A stretch of DNA of 64,000 bases. Origin: Streptococcus sp. S5. Its GTDB lineage: Bacteria > Bacillota > Bacilli > Lactobacillales > Streptococcaceae. The notes below the pieces were generated by a model that was not told the DNA's origin, made no database searches, and worked only from the letters and a program-made list of their open reading frames with translations. Positions 1 to 11,239 of the stretch are shown piece by piece. Location: contig NZ_CP139419.1 of NCBI RefSeq assembly GCF_034134805.1, forward strand, positions 1,798,001-1,862,000. The letters are read 5' to 3'. Position 1 is the stretch's first letter. Every line of letters begins with the position of its first letter. The position numbers and the translations under genes are program-made.

Positions 1-840
1 CGGAATCCAGAATAGGTAGGCATTTGTAGTTACGTTTTGAGAATAGTCAGAAATCAACCGTCCCAAACTTGGAACTGTGATTGGAAGACCAAGTCCGAAG
101 AAGGAAAGGAAGGCTTCGTAAGAAATAAAGCTTGGAAGCAACTGTGATGTTTGTGTCACGATAACAGATACCAATTGAGGTAAAATATTTTTCGTAACAA
201 TTTTCATTGTTGGTGTTCCTAATGTTCGGCTGGCAAGGTTGTACTCCAAATCACGGTAACGCATGATTTGGACACGAATGGTATAAGCAATTCCGATCCA
301 TCCTGTTAAGGACATGGCAAGAATCAAGTTCCAGAAACCAGATCCCATTGAGTAAGTCAAGACGATAACGATCAACATAAATGGAATGTTTGAAATAACG
401 TTATAAACTTCCATCATGATACGGTCGATAGATTTTGAGATCCCCCAAATTCCACCAACGATAACTCCGACTACCACGTTAATAACAGTTGCGATGAAGG
501 AAATGATAATTGAATTCCGAGCACCAAACCAAACTCCATCAAAGAGGGATTTACCGTTATTATCTGTACCAAAGAAAGCTTTGGCACTTGGTGGATTCAA
601 ACGTGCTGAAAAGTCATTTACCTTACTTACGTCGTTGTAATCAAAATTTGAAAACATAGGATAGACAAAACTCATCAAGAGAATCCCAATCAAAATAGCA
701 AGCATAATGATCGTGGTTCTTTTCTTCAAGAACTGTCTAAATACAGATTTCCAGTATGAATACGCTGGAGCATCGATTACTTCAGAGGCAAAGTCATCGC
801 GTTTTACAAACTGAAATTTATTTTTATCGATTGTAGCCAT
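1..840 (-). CDS. amiD: Oligopeptide ABC transporter permease AmiD (3' end cut by window)
   Basis: This is an inner permease subunit of the Ami/Opp oligopeptide importer and works in the membrane with AmiC. About 280 residues are visible, and the C-terminus lies beyond the left edge; the family is usually about 308 residues. The N-terminus reads [17 protein letters not shown], very like pneumococcal AmiD. A membrane segment follows at about residues 40-60 ([18 protein letters not shown]). The binding-protein-dependent permease core ends with an [12 protein letters not shown] loop of the type that contacts the ATPase. The ATG shares one base with the amiC stop (TAATG), and a GGAGG ribosome site sits 6 bases upstream, so the two genes are translationally coupled. 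The call rests on strong family resemblance. Confidence 0.95.
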   Translation of the reverse strand, partial: MATIDKNKFQFVKRDDFASEVIDAPAYSYWKSVFRQFLKKRTTIIMLAILIGILLMSFVYPMFSNFDYNDVSKVNDFSARLNPPSAKAFFGTDNNGKSLFDGVWFGARNSIIISFIATVINVVVGVIVGGIWGISKSIDRIMMEVYNVISNIPFMLIVIVLTYSMGSGFWNLILAMSLTGWIGIAYTIRVQIMRYRDLEYNLASRTLGTPTMKIVTKNILPQLVSVIVTQTSQLLPSFISYEAFLSFFGLGLPITVPSLGRLISDYSQNVTTNAYLFWIP

Positions 841-2339
841 TATTTGCCTCCTTTCGTATTCGTTAATTTAATCCGTGGATCAAGCACTGTCATCAAGATA
901 TCACCTAACATGGCAGCAAAGATACCAAGTGATGTGAAGATGAAGACAAGTCCGATGACCATGGTGTTGTTTGATGCTTTAATAGAGTCAATCAACATTT
1001 TACCCATACCTGGGAAAGCGAAGACTGTTTCAGTCAACGTCGCACCTGAGATAACTCCAATGATAGAACCTGGAATACCAGATACCAATGGAACCATCGC
1101 ATTTTTGAAGATGTGTTTTCTTGAGATCTCACGTTCTGACAATCCTTTTGAACGAGCAAAACGGACGAAATCTTGCGAATGGATATCTATCATGTAACGA
1201 CGAATCCAAACTGCGATAAATGGCGCACTCAACAAACCAAGAATCAGAGACGGCAATACATATGAACGCCAGTCCTGTGCTCCAAGTACTGGGAATGAGT
1301 CTGGAAGTCCAACAAATGAACCTGCTAGACGCACAATGTAAACAAGGGCAATAGTTGGAAGAGACATCATAAATGTCAAGGTTGCTGTTGAGATGCTATC
1401 AAACCATGAGTTCTTGAAAAGAGCCATGTAAGATCCTAATGGGATCGCAATCAAGTAAGCAATCGCAATACCAATTAAACCAATGATTGAAGAAGATGCA
1501 ATCATTGATGGATTCTCATAGTTGCTCAACGTTGCTGTATAAGCGTCCCCTTTACCAAATCGACTGATGTCTTGTGAGTCTGCCTTACTTGGTGATTTGT
1601 AGGTACGTGAGTAGATATCGATTGAAGATGTCTTTTTACCTGTTGGGAAGTTCACTTCACTCTTCTTAGTCGTTCCTTGTCCTTGGGTAATAACTTGAAG
1701 AACAGGGGTATTTGAATAAGTTGGATATGAATTTCCAAGGTTTAAGGTTACAAAGTTTTGGTGTACATATGGGAATTGACCATTAAAGTACAAGAGGTAT
1801 TTGTGTTTCGTACCAGAACCTACTACTGACCAACCAATAGATGGATCATTTTCAATACGGATATAGCGTTTGAGGTTTGGATTTGAGGCATCTTTCACCC
1901 AACCTGGATGATCAAACTGAATCAAATTCGCATAGAAGCTGATGACACGTTCAAAAACCGGAATTTCACGCACCGCATAGAAAGACTTACTTTCCGGGAA
2001 ACGTTTCAACTGCCAACCATGACCTAATTTGTTAATGTATTCCTTATAGATCTTTTCATTAGCAGTCGTCGCATCAACTGTTACAGAAGAATCTTCTTTA
2101 CTTGCTTTTTGTTGCAAGCTCTTTGAATCCATGTATTCCAAATAACCCATGCGATCGTAGACTGTATTTTCGTAGTTGATCTTCGAATCCTTTGTCTTCG
2201 CTACTTTATTGTAGTTAGGGTCATTTTTAAAGATGAGATTTCTCGGTGTTAGCGTATAGATAATCATGTAGGTTAATGTCGTGACGAGAAAGATCGACAC
2301 TAACGAACGCAAAATACGCATAAAAACATATTTTTTCAT
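840..2339 (-). CDS. amiC: Oligopeptide ABC transporter permease AmiC
   Basis: This is the second permease of the Ami oligopeptide importer. Its 499 residues match the usual length of streptococcal AmiC, which is longer than OppB because of a large extracytoplasmic insertion. One membrane segment lies at about residues 9-30. A long extracellular region follows at about 40-280, and then five or so membrane segments from about 285. The permease signature around the [17 protein letters not shown] stretch (about residues 400-416) includes the loop contacting the ATPase. The gene follows amiA after a 73-base gap that holds a hairpin, and it overlaps amiD by one base. Peptides taken up by Ami also carry signalling peptides in streptococci (family knowledge). 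Confidence 0.95.
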   Translation of the reverse strand: MKKYVFMRILRSLVSIFLVTTLTYMIIYTLTPRNLIFKNDPNYNKVAKTKDSKINYENTVYDRMGYLEYMDSKSLQQKASKEDSSVTVDATTANEKIYKEYINKLGHGWQLKRFPESKSFYAVREIPVFERVISFYANLIQFDHPGWVKDASNPNLKRYIRIENDPSIGWSVVGSGTKHKYLLYFNGQFPYVHQNFVTLNLGNSYPTYSNTPVLQVITQGQGTTKKSEVNFPTGKKTSSIDIYSRTYKSPSKADSQDISRFGKGDAYTATLSNYENPSMIASSSIIGLIGIAIAYLIAIPLGSYMALFKNSWFDSISTATLTFMMSLPTIALVYIVRLAGSFVGLPDSFPVLGAQDWRSYVLPSLILGLLSAPFIAVWIRRYMIDIHSQDFVRFARSKGLSEREISRKHIFKNAMVPLVSGIPGSIIGVISGATLTETVFAFPGMGKMLIDSIKASNNTMVIGLVFIFTSLGIFAAMLGDILMTVLDPRIKLTNTKGGK

Positions 2340-2362
2340 ATTTCATTCCTTTAATGTCCAAA

Positions 2363-2392
2363 AGAACTTTCTCCCCTAGAAGAGAAAGTTCT
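2363..2392 (-). terminator. Stem-loop between amiA and amiC
   Basis: A perfect 11-bp inverted repeat (AGAACTTTCTC / GAGAAAGTTCT) has an 8-base loop. On the minus strand only three T's follow it. It probably acts as a weak or leaky terminator or as an mRNA stability element, giving more AmiA binding protein than permease. This is inferred from structure only. Confidence 0.6.
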
Positions 2393-2412
2393 AATGAAAA
2401 TCAATAATTTAA

Positions 2413-4398
2413 TTATTTAACGTGTTTTTCAAGATCTTGTTGAGCTTTTTTGTTTGACTCAGCTTTTTCTTTTTGCCATTTCTTAAGGGCTTCATCGTAT
2501 TGTTTCTTAGTAACCGGCTCATCTTGAACTTCAACGTATTTCAAGTATGTTGAACCTTTGTTACCTGTTTGTGATGATGGTTCAGAGAATGGAACTACCT
2601 TAGAAACAACTGTTGCAGCACCTGTACTTGACATCGTTGGAATAACAATCGCACTATCTGTCAACCAAGCTTGAGCTGCTGCGTATTTTTCATAACGTTT
2701 CACAACATCTTGTGTTTCGTTGTTTGCATCGTCAAGAAGTTTTGCAAACTCATCCAAACCTACAGCTTTTGCTGATGGGTTATCTACACCACCTGCAAAA
2801 CCAAGGTAAACTTTTGTTTGGTCCTCAGAAGCTGGTTGAAGAGTATCAAGGTAAGTTGATGGATCATCATAGTCTGGGTTCCATCCTACCATTCCTTGAA
2901 GATCCCAGTCTGCGTCTGCAGCTGATGGCACATTCAAAGTAATATTCAACACTTCGTCTGAGTCCATCATTTGAAGATCAAGAACGACATTGTCTTTACC
3001 AAGAGTATCTTCCACAGTTTGTTTCAGAGATTGCATCCGTGAAACAAAGTTTGTAGAATTTTGTGCTACCGGTACATCAATATGAATTGGGAATTGAACA
3101 CCATCTTTTTGAAGTTCAGCTTTGGCTTTTTCAAGTTGTGCTTTCGCTTTATCTTTGTTGTAAAGACCATCTTGACCATCTGCAAGGTTGATACCCTTCC
3201 ATTGGTCTCCATAAGTAGTCAACTTATCTGCAACTACATTTCCGAAGTCTTTTCCATCTACTTGTACGAATGCAGGTGCAACATATGTATTACGGATAGC
3301 TGGTTTAGCAAATTCTTTACCATTGACTTGTGCTGAGTAGCTTTCACGGTTCAAGGCAAAAGTGACGGCCTGACGGAAATCTTTGTTCAAAATTGCTTTC
3401 TTAGTAGAAGATTTTTCAGCATCGGATTTCTTAGCAGTGTGTTTGTAAGATTGACGATCAAGGTTAAAGCCAAGAACTGCTACACCTGATCCTGCTGGTG
3501 TAGTAAAGATATCGTCTTTATATTTTTTCTCTACAGTTGCAAAGTTTGAACTTGCAGGGAAAAGGCGAGCTTTTGTATAAGCACCATCAGAGAATCCACG
3601 TGCCAATGAATCTTGGTCTGATCCATCGTAATAAGTATATTTTACTTCTTTCAGGTGAACGTTTTTCTTATCCCAGTAGTTGTCATTCTTTTCAAATACA
3701 ACAGATGATTTTGAAGTGATTGATTTAAGAAGGAAAGGTCCGTTTGCAAGGATTGACTTCACATCGTTTGGTTGACCAAAATCATCTCCCTTACTCTTCA
3801 AGAACTCTGTGCTTATTGGGAACAAAATTCCGTTAGTCGTTTTAGAGTTCCAGAAAGTTTCAGGTTTGTTCAATGTGTATTGAAGTGTGTAATCATCAAC
3901 CGCTTTGACACCAACTTGGCTGAAGTCTGTAGTTTTTCCTTGCACATAATCATCCAAGCCTTTGATTGAGCCTTGAACTAGTGGAAGTTCTTCTGATTTT
4001 TTATCAGCAGCGTGTTTCAAACCAGTCACGAAGTCTTTGGCAGTCACTTCGCCGTGTTCTTCACCATCCGCATCATACCATTTGACACCTTTACGAATCT
4101 TGTAGGTATAAGTCAAACCATCTTTAGAAACAGACCAGTCTTCCGCAAGTGAAGGTACAAGGTTACCGTATTTATCATTTTCTAACAAACCGTCTACCAC
4201 ATTTGTAGTGATGTCATGGGTAGCAGCTTTAGAAGAAATTGTATAGTCCAAAGTTGTTGGATCTGAAGTGTAGACATAACCATAGTTTTTGTCTTCGCCT
4301 GAGCTTGCTTTGCTAGTATTTGAACTAGAACATGCAGCTAACAATCCAGCTGCAAGGAGTGTTACTCCGGCAACTGCGAATACTTTACCTTTTTTCAT
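2413..4398 (-). CDS. amiA: Oligopeptide-binding lipoprotein AmiA
   Basis: This is the extracellular peptide-binding lipoprotein of the Ami importer. The 661-residue protein starts with a lipoprotein signal peptide whose lipobox LLAAC gives lipidation at about Cys23. The SBP_bac_5 domain follows (about 50-600), and its early YVYTSDPTTLDYT stretch is typical of AmiA/AliA/AliB. The C-terminus is lysine- and glutamate-rich. A GGAGAA ribosome site lies 5 bases before the ATG. Its own promoter and a CodY-like box lie upstream, so it is the first gene of amiA-amiC-amiD. A paralogue such as AliA is possible in principle, but direct linkage to amiC and amiD favours AmiA. Confidence 0.95.
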   Translation of the reverse strand: MKKGKVFAVAGVTLLAAGLLAACSSSNTSKASSGEDKNYGYVYTSDPTTLDYTISSKAATHDITTNVVDGLLENDKYGNLVPSLAEDWSVSKDGLTYTYKIRKGVKWYDADGEEHGEVTAKDFVTGLKHAADKKSEELPLVQGSIKGLDDYVQGKTTDFSQVGVKAVDDYTLQYTLNKPETFWNSKTTNGILFPISTEFLKSKGDDFGQPNDVKSILANGPFLLKSITSKSSVVFEKNDNYWDKKNVHLKEVKYTYYDGSDQDSLARGFSDGAYTKARLFPASSNFATVEKKYKDDIFTTPAGSGVAVLGFNLDRQSYKHTAKKSDAEKSSTKKAILNKDFRQAVTFALNRESYSAQVNGKEFAKPAIRNTYVAPAFVQVDGKDFGNVVADKLTTYGDQWKGINLADGQDGLYNKDKAKAQLEKAKAELQKDGVQFPIHIDVPVAQNSTNFVSRMQSLKQTVEDTLGKDNVVLDLQMMDSDEVLNITLNVPSAADADWDLQGMVGWNPDYDDPSTYLDTLQPASEDQTKVYLGFAGGVDNPSAKAVGLDEFAKLLDDANNETQDVVKRYEKYAAAQAWLTDSAIVIPTMSSTGAATVVSKVVPFSEPSSQTGNKGSTYLKYVEVQDEPVTKKQYDEALKKWQKEKAESNKKAQQDLEKHVK

Positions 4399-4434
4399 AG
4401 GAATTCTCCAATAGTTTTTTTAGATTTGTTTAAG

Positions 4435-4463
4435 ATTATATCACAAGTAGAAAAAAAAGTAAA
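4435..4463 (-). promoter_or_regulatory. amiA promoter
   Basis: On the minus strand a -35 TTTACT (4458-4463) and a -10 TATAAT (4435-4440) are 17 bases apart. The -10 is extended by TGA. The site is about 35 bases upstream of the amiA start. Confidence 0.75.
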
Positions 4464-4466
4464 CTA

Positions 4467-4481
4467 AATTTTCTGAATATT
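4467..4481. promoter_or_regulatory. CodY-like box upstream of amiA
   Basis: AATTTTCTGAATATT matches the CodY consensus AATTTTCWGAAAATT at 14 of 15 positions. It lies 3 bases upstream of the amiA -35. This fits CodY repression of peptide uptake when branched-chain amino acids are plentiful, as known for peptide transporters of related Gram-positives. Confidence 0.7.
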
Positions 4482-4563
4482 TGCTTCAACACCATCCAAA
4501 AACCTTGCTATGATTGACTTTTTAGCCTAATTGATGATTTTACGATTTTCCATTAATCATTTG

Positions 4564-4574
4564 TATGATACAAT
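4564..4574 (+). promoter_or_regulatory. Probable -10 region of the DacA-like gene
   Basis: Overlapping -10-like hexamers TATGAT and TACAAT lie about 30 bases before the GTG start. No good -35 was seen, so the assignment is tentative. Confidence 0.35.
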
Positions 4575-4603
4575 AGAGTGGACTAAGCAACGAGGAAACA
4601 ACT

Positions 4604-5845
4604 GTGAAAAAATTCTTTCTTTCTTTTTTAACCTTCATCCTGCTGTTATGCAGTTTACCTTATCATGTCGTTCTAGCAGACGATCTAGATCTTCCTGCTC
4701 AAAGTGCTATTGCTGTTGAAGCTGATACAGGTAAAATCTTATATGAAAAGGATTCAGAGAAAAAGCGAGATGTGGGGGGACTATCTACACTCTTGACCAC
4801 TTATCTGATTTTCGAAGCCATTCATGAAAAAAAACTTTCTCTAAAAGATCCTATCAAACTGTCTGAGAAAGCTCTAGCCTTAAATGATATCGAAGGTGCT
4901 GGTACTCTTCCTATGGAAGCGAACCAATATACAGTTGAACAGTTATTGACTGCTCTTTTAGTTGGAAATTCTAGCACTGCTGCCTTGGCCTTAGCTGAGA
5001 AAGTGGGTGGCTCTGAGAAAAGCTTCGTTGAAAAAATGAAGCAAAAACTTGCTGAATGGGGCATTCAATCTCCTCATTTAATCAATGCTACCGGATTAAA
5101 TACTCAAACCATCAGTGGAGATCCTGGAGGGAAAGAAGACGAAAATCAATTGAGTGCTTATGATATTGCTGTTATTGCCAAGCACTTACTCCAGGATTTT
5201 CCTGAAGTGACCAAATATACTTCAAAGCCCACTGCTCTTTTTTCAAACACGCAGATTGAAAACCCCAATCTGATGCTAGAAGGCATGCCGAATTACCGTT
5301 CGGGAGTCGACGGCCTTCGGGTCAGCAACTCTACCAAAGGTGGCATCACCTTTGCTGCATCGACGACGCAAAATGGCATCCATATGATCACGGTTGTCCT
5401 AGGAGTTGAGGCAGTTGACGGTGATCCCTATGCACGCTTTGTGGCTACTTCTTCTCTGATGAACTACGTGGTACGGACCTTTGTTTCTTCCATTGTCGTT
5501 AAAGAAGGAGATCCCTACGGAAAAAGTAAGGCAACTGTCATGGATGGGAAATCCGAGACTGTTTTAGCTGTTGCAAAAAAAGACTTCTATATCGTTGAAA
5601 AACAAGGTAGTCAAGCAGAACCAAAAATTCAATTCAAGAGTGACCAAGAATCATTCCGAGCACCTGTCAAATCAGGCACAAATCTTGGAAAATTACACTA
5701 CACTGATCCAGATAAAATCGGACGTGGCTACTTAGAAGATCAAGAGCCAACGGTCGATATGGTATCGGGAAGAACCATTGAGAAAAGCTTTTTCTTAAAG
5801 GTTTGGTGGAATGAATTTGTTCGTTATGTCAACGAAAAGCTATAA
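4604..5845 (+). CDS. dacA: DacA/PBP3-type D,D-carboxypeptidase homologue with all catalytic motifs lost
   Basis: The 413-residue protein has the full layout of streptococcal DacA (PBP3). There is a signal peptide to about residue 25, a peptidase S11 domain (about 30-270), the PBP5-type C-terminal beta domain (about 290-385), and a C-terminal amphipathic anchor ending FVRYVNEKL. The active-site motifs do not survive. SxxK reads GLST (residues 59-62, directly before LLTTYL), SxN reads NSS (about 122-124), and KTG reads RVS (about 239-241). The reading frame and the rest of the fold are intact, so this looks like a maintained pseudoenzyme rather than a decaying gene. It starts with GTG and converges on the suf operon. 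Location between suf and the peptide importer resembles the dacA locus of other streptococci. Confidence 0.85.
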   Translation: MKKFFLSFLTFILLLCSLPYHVVLADDLDLPAQSAIAVEADTGKILYEKDSEKKRDVGGLSTLLTTYLIFEAIHEKKLSLKDPIKLSEKALALNDIEGAGTLPMEANQYTVEQLLTALLVGNSSTAALALAEKVGGSEKSFVEKMKQKLAEWGIQSPHLINATGLNTQTISGDPGGKEDENQLSAYDIAVIAKHLLQDFPEVTKYTSKPTALFSNTQIENPNLMLEGMPNYRSGVDGLRVSNSTKGGITFAASTTQNGIHMITVVLGVEAVDGDPYARFVATSSLMNYVVRTFVSSIVVKEGDPYGKSKATVMDGKSETVLAVAKKDFYIVEKQGSQAEPKIQFKSDQESFRAPVKSGTNLGKLHYTDPDKIGRGYLEDQEPTVDMVSGRTIEKSFFLKVWWNEFVRYVNEKL

Positions 5846-5850
5846 GCAAA

Positions 5851-5884
5851 AAAATCACAATGGAGTCAAATCCATTGTGATTTT
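5851..5884. terminator. Bidirectional terminator between the DacA-like gene and sufB
   Basis: A perfect 14-bp stem (AAAATCACAATGGA / TCCATTGTGATTTT) has a 6-base loop, with A and T tracts on either side. It can end transcription of the plus-strand DacA-like gene and of the converging suf operon. Confidence 0.85.
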
Positions 5885-5903
5885 ATTTTGCTATTAAAAC
5901 GAA

Positions 5904-7316
5904 TTATCCTACAGATCCTTCCATTTCGTAGCTAATGAGTCGGTTTAACTCAACGGCGTATTCCATTGGAAGTTCTTTTGTAAAGGGCTCTACAAATCCC
6001 ATGACAATCATTTCTGTCGCTTCTGATTCAGACAAACCACGACTCATCAAATAATACAGTTGTTCTTCTGAGATTTTTGAAACCTTGGCTTCGTGCTCCA
6101 AAGCAACTTGTGAGTTGTGGATTTCATTAAATGGAATCGTATCTGATGCAGATAAATCATCCATGATAATGGTGTCACACTCGATGTGAGAAACTGATTT
6201 CTTGGAATTTTTGTTAAAGGTAACTTGTCCACGGTAGTCTACCTTTCCGCCACCTTTCGCGATGGATTTAGATACGATAGACGAGCTAGTGTGAGGGGCA
6301 TTGTGGATCATCTTGGCACCTGTATCTTGGTGTTGACCTGCATTCGCAAAGGCAATGGACAACATGGTCCCGCGCGCTCCTTCTCCATCTAGATAAACAG
6401 ATGGGTACTTCATGGTTGTCTTCGCACCTAGGTTTCCATCGATCCACTCAACTGTAGCATCTTTTTGGGCTTTGGCCCGCTTGGTGACCAAGTTATAGAC
6501 ATTGTCAGACCAGTTTTGGATAGTCGTGTAGCGCATATAAGCACCATCCAAGGCAAAGATCTCAACAATCGCTGCATGGAGGCTATTGCTTGAGTAGGTC
6601 GGCGCTGTACAGCCTTCTACATAGTGGACACTTGCTCCCTCATCCACAATAATCAAAGTGCGCTCAAACTGACCTGTATTTTCATTGTTGATACGGAAGT
6701 AAGTTTGAAGTGGGACGTCTACTTTTACACCTTTTGGTACATAAATGAAGGTTCCACCAGACCAGACTGCTGAGTTAAGGGCAGCCAATTTGTTGTCCGT
6801 TGGTGGTACTAACTTCGCAAAATACTGTTTGAAAAGGTCTGGATATTCTTTTAGGGCAGAATCCGTATCGGTAAAGATAATCCCCAACTTTTCAAACTCT
6901 TCTTTCATATTGTGGTAAACCACTTCTGATTCATACTGAGCAGAAGCCCCCGCTAAGTAAGCACGTTCCGCTTCAGGAATCCCGATACGCTCAAAGGTTT
7001 CCTTGATTTTCTCTGGGACTTCGTCCCATGAACGGGCAGGTTTATCCGAAGGTTTTTGATAATAGATCAAATCATCAAAGTCAATTTCTGATAGATCGGC
7101 TCCCCAGGTTTGCATGGGCATCTTTTTGAAGGTTTCAAAAGATTTCAAACGGAATTCGAGCATCCATTCTGGTTCATTTTTTGCTGCAGACAATTCACGA
7201 ATAACCGCTTCATTCAATCCCTTCCCGGTAGAGAGAATGGGTTGAACGTCATCGTGAAATCCAAATTTATATTCACCGAGATCAATTGGTTTCGGTTCGA
7301 CTCTTTCTTCAGCCAT
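5904..7316 (-). CDS. sufB: Fe-S cluster assembly scaffold SufB
   Basis: SufB is the scaffold subunit of the SufBCD complex, on which nascent Fe-S clusters are built in the cytosol. The 470-residue length is normal. The beta-helix core carries the signature [16 protein letters not shown], with the Cys that is conserved in SufB, and the C-terminal [14 protein letters not shown] segment shared with SufD. It is the last gene of sufCDSUB, 32 bases after sufU. A bidirectional terminator follows it. The RGLsE..A motif that also occurs near the SufD end reflects the common origin of the two subunits. Confidence 0.96.
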   Translation of the reverse strand: MAEERVEPKPIDLGEYKFGFHDDVQPILSTGKGLNEAVIRELSAAKNEPEWMLEFRLKSFETFKKMPMQTWGADLSEIDFDDLIYYQKPSDKPARSWDEVPEKIKETFERIGIPEAERAYLAGASAQYESEVVYHNMKEEFEKLGIIFTDTDSALKEYPDLFKQYFAKLVPPTDNKLAALNSAVWSGGTFIYVPKGVKVDVPLQTYFRINNENTGQFERTLIIVDEGASVHYVEGCTAPTYSSNSLHAAIVEIFALDGAYMRYTTIQNWSDNVYNLVTKRAKAQKDATVEWIDGNLGAKTTMKYPSVYLDGEGARGTMLSIAFANAGQHQDTGAKMIHNAPHTSSSIVSKSIAKGGGKVDYRGQVTFNKNSKKSVSHIECDTIIMDDLSASDTIPFNEIHNSQVALEHEAKVSKISEEQLYYLMSRGLSESEATEMIVMGFVEPFTKELPMEYAVELNRLISYEMEGSVG

Positions 7317-7348
7317 AATTTCCTTTCTTTCTCTGTTTCTTCTTTTAA

Positions 7349-9005
<1,657 letters not shown>

Positions 9006-10268
9006 TTAGCGTTGAGATAACTTTTCTTCGATGGTAGCAATCATTTCATCACGTACTTCTTTAACTGGGATTTCAACAATAACAGATCCCAAGAAACCAC
9101 GCACCACTAAGCGTTCCGCTGTGTGTTGATCCAGACCACGACTCATGAGGTAATACATATCTTCTGGGTCCACTTGACCGATCGATGCAGCATGGCCTGC
9201 TGTAACGTCATTTTCATCAATCAAGAGGATTGGGTTGGCATCTGAACGCGCTTGGTCCGATAACATCAAAACACGGCTTTCTTGCTGAGCATCAGCTCCT
9301 TTAGCCCCCTTGATAATATGACCAATTCCGTTGAAGGTCAAGGTTCCTTTTTCAAGAATAACCCCGTGTTGCAAGATATTTCCGATCGAGTTGCAACCAA
9401 AGTTGGTCACGCGGGTGTCAATTCCTTGCACCTGACGACCGCTTGATAAGGCAACGACTTTCAAATCTGCATGACTTCCGTTTCCAACCAAGTCACTATC
9501 AAAGTCCGCAACCACATTTCCTTCATTCATAACACCGATAGCCCAATCAATGCTGGCATCCTGTCCTAGTTTCCCACGTCGACTGATGTAGGCTGTGACA
9601 TTTTCACCCAGGCGGTCAATCGCCGCAAATTTCACTTGGGCACCTGAGCGGGCAATCACCTCAACCGTCACATTCGCAGTTGCTGTTGCTGAGCCATCAC
9701 CTTTTGATTCCAAGCGTTCCAAATAGCTGAACTTGCTGTTTTTGCCTGCAATAATCAAAATGTGTTTATTGAAAGGTACATCACTGTCGCTATCCTGGTA
9801 GAAAATGCCTTCGATTGGTTCTGAAATTTCGACGTTATCTGGAATATAGAGAACAGCCCCACTATTAAAATAAGCTGTGTGGTAAGCTGCTAGTTTATCA
9901 TCGTCGTATTTAACTGAAGACATAAAGTAGTCTTCCACCACCTGCGGAATTTCTTCTAGAGCAGTATGGAAATCTGTGAAAAGGACTCCTTGGTCTGCCA
10001 AGGCCTGTGGCACCTGTTCAAATACAGTTTGGGTTCCAACTTGGACCAATTTTAAGTTTGAATCGAGGGCTGTAAAATCGGGAACATTAGCAGAAGCCTC
10101 GCTTTCTGTGATCGTCCCATCTCCAAGATTCCAGCGGTGAAATTTGACGCGTTCAATGGCTGGCAATTCCAACTGATCGATCTTGTCAAAAGCTTTTTTT
10201 CGTAAATCTTGCAGCCAGCTTGGCTCAGCATGCAGTTCCGAAAAGAGGGTAATATTTTCAATACTCAT
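9006..10268 (-). CDS. sufD: Fe-S cluster assembly protein SufD
   Basis: SufD is the partner of SufB in the SufBC2D scaffold complex. The 420-residue protein has the SufBD beta-helix domain in its C-terminal two thirds. The C-terminal motif [18 protein letters not shown] is shared with SufB, and a conserved His lies in TAGHAASIGQ. It follows sufC by 66 bases and precedes sufS by 9 bases. Nothing unusual was seen. Confidence 0.96.
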   Translation of the reverse strand: MSIENITLFSELHAEPSWLQDLRKKAFDKIDQLELPAIERVKFHRWNLGDGTITESEASANVPDFTALDSNLKLVQVGTQTVFEQVPQALADQGVLFTDFHTALEEIPQVVEDYFMSSVKYDDDKLAAYHTAYFNSGAVLYIPDNVEISEPIEGIFYQDSDSDVPFNKHILIIAGKNSKFSYLERLESKGDGSATATANVTVEVIARSGAQVKFAAIDRLGENVTAYISRRGKLGQDASIDWAIGVMNEGNVVADFDSDLVGNGSHADLKVVALSSGRQVQGIDTRVTNFGCNSIGNILQHGVILEKGTLTFNGIGHIIKGAKGADAQQESRVLMLSDQARSDANPILLIDENDVTAGHAASIGQVDPEDMYYLMSRGLDQHTAERLVVRGFLGSVIVEIPVKEVRDEMIATIEEKLSQR

Positions 10269-10334
10269 TTTTTTCTCCTAATAAAGATACTATCTGTTTG
10301 ATTTTATGACAACATTAGATCACTTGTCATCAGG

Positions 10335-11105
10335 TTATAGTTCTTCTTTATAGTCGTAACCGAGTTCTTCTGCGAGTTGGGCATAGCCTTCACGTTCCAA
10401 GCGTGCAGCCAATTCTGGCCCACCTGAAAGCACGACACGGCCTTCCATCATCACATGAACGACGTCAGGAGTAATATAGTTCAACAAACGTTGGTAGTGG
10501 GTGATGATCATCGCTCCAAAACCTTCACCTCGCATTGCATTAACCCCTTTAGATACGACCTTAAGAGCATCGATATCCAAACCAGAGTCAATTTCGTCCA
10601 ACAGGGCAAATGTTGGTTCCAACATCAACAATTGAAGGATTTCATTGCGTTTTTTCTCACCACCAGAGAATCCTTCGTTCAAATAGCGTTCTGCCATTTC
10701 TTCTTTCATGTTGAGCAATTCCATCTTTTCATCCAATTTTTTGATGAAATCACGAATAGAGATCTTCTCGTCCTCTTCTTTACCAGCATTCATGGCTGCA
10801 CGTAAAAATTCTGCATTGGTAATCCCTGGGATTTCTGAAGGGTATTGCATGGCAAGGAACAAGCCCATCCGTGCACGTTCGTCTACTTCCAATTCCAAGA
10901 TGTTGACACCATCAAAGAGAATCTCCCCTTTGGTTACTTCATAATTTGGGTTTCCCATAATGGCAGCTGACAGAGTAGATTTCCCTGTTCCGTTTGGTCC
11001 CATGATGGCTGCTATCTCACCAGTTTTTAGGGTCAGGTTTACACCTTTTAAAATTTCTTTGCCTTCAATTTCAACGTGAAGGTCTTTAATTTCTAATGTC
11101 GACAT
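10335..11105 (-). CDS. sufC: Fe-S assembly ATPase SufC
   Basis: SufC is the ABC-type ATPase that drives SufBD rearrangement during cluster assembly; it is cytosolic and not a transporter. In its 256 residues the Walker A is GPNGTGKST (36-44), the signature is FSGGE (about 146-150), and the Walker B region ends FALLDEIDSGLD (about 166-177), which is typical of SufC. It is the first gene of sufCDSUB. A putative promoter and the terminator of the preceding operon lie within 115 bases upstream. Confidence 0.97.
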   Translation of the reverse strand: MSTLEIKDLHVEIEGKEILKGVNLTLKTGEIAAIMGPNGTGKSTLSAAIMGNPNYEVTKGEILFDGVNILELEVDERARMGLFLAMQYPSEIPGITNAEFLRAAMNAGKEEDEKISIRDFIKKLDEKMELLNMKEEMAERYLNEGFSGGEKKRNEILQLLMLEPTFALLDEIDSGLDIDALKVVSKGVNAMRGEGFGAMIITHYQRLLNYITPDVVHVMMEGRVVLSGGPELAARLEREGYAQLAEELGYDYKEEL

Positions 11106-11189
11106 TGCATTCCCTTTCTTTTTACTTTGAAGTCTAGAAGGTTCTCAAAGCATCGATTCCTTCATCACAAAGTATTTTTTTACCTTTCA

Positions 11190-11195
11190 AGTATA
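11190..11195 (-). promoter_or_regulatory. Probable extended -10 of the suf operon
   Basis: TATACT is preceded by TGA on the minus strand, about 85 bases before sufC. The -35 region overlaps the upstream terminator and is poor. Confidence 0.45.
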
Positions 11196-11201
11196 TCAAA
11201 A

Positions 11202-11220
11202 AAAAGCCTAAATGGCTTTT
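11202..11220 (-). terminator. Terminator after rgpG/tagO
   Basis: A 7-bp stem AAAAGCC / GGCTTTT with a 5-base loop is followed on the minus strand by an eight-T tract. It separates the mecA-rgpG transcript from suf. Confidence 0.75.
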
Positions 11221-11239
11221 CTTTTGATTAGAACTATTC

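Noticed and set aside
416..640. Plus-strand frame antisense to amiD
   Set aside because: It lies wholly inside the amiD coding frame, with no promoter or ribosome site of its own.
4399..4603. BOX or RUP repeat elements
   Set aside because: No boxA/boxC-like or RUP-like sequence was found here or in the other gaps that I read.
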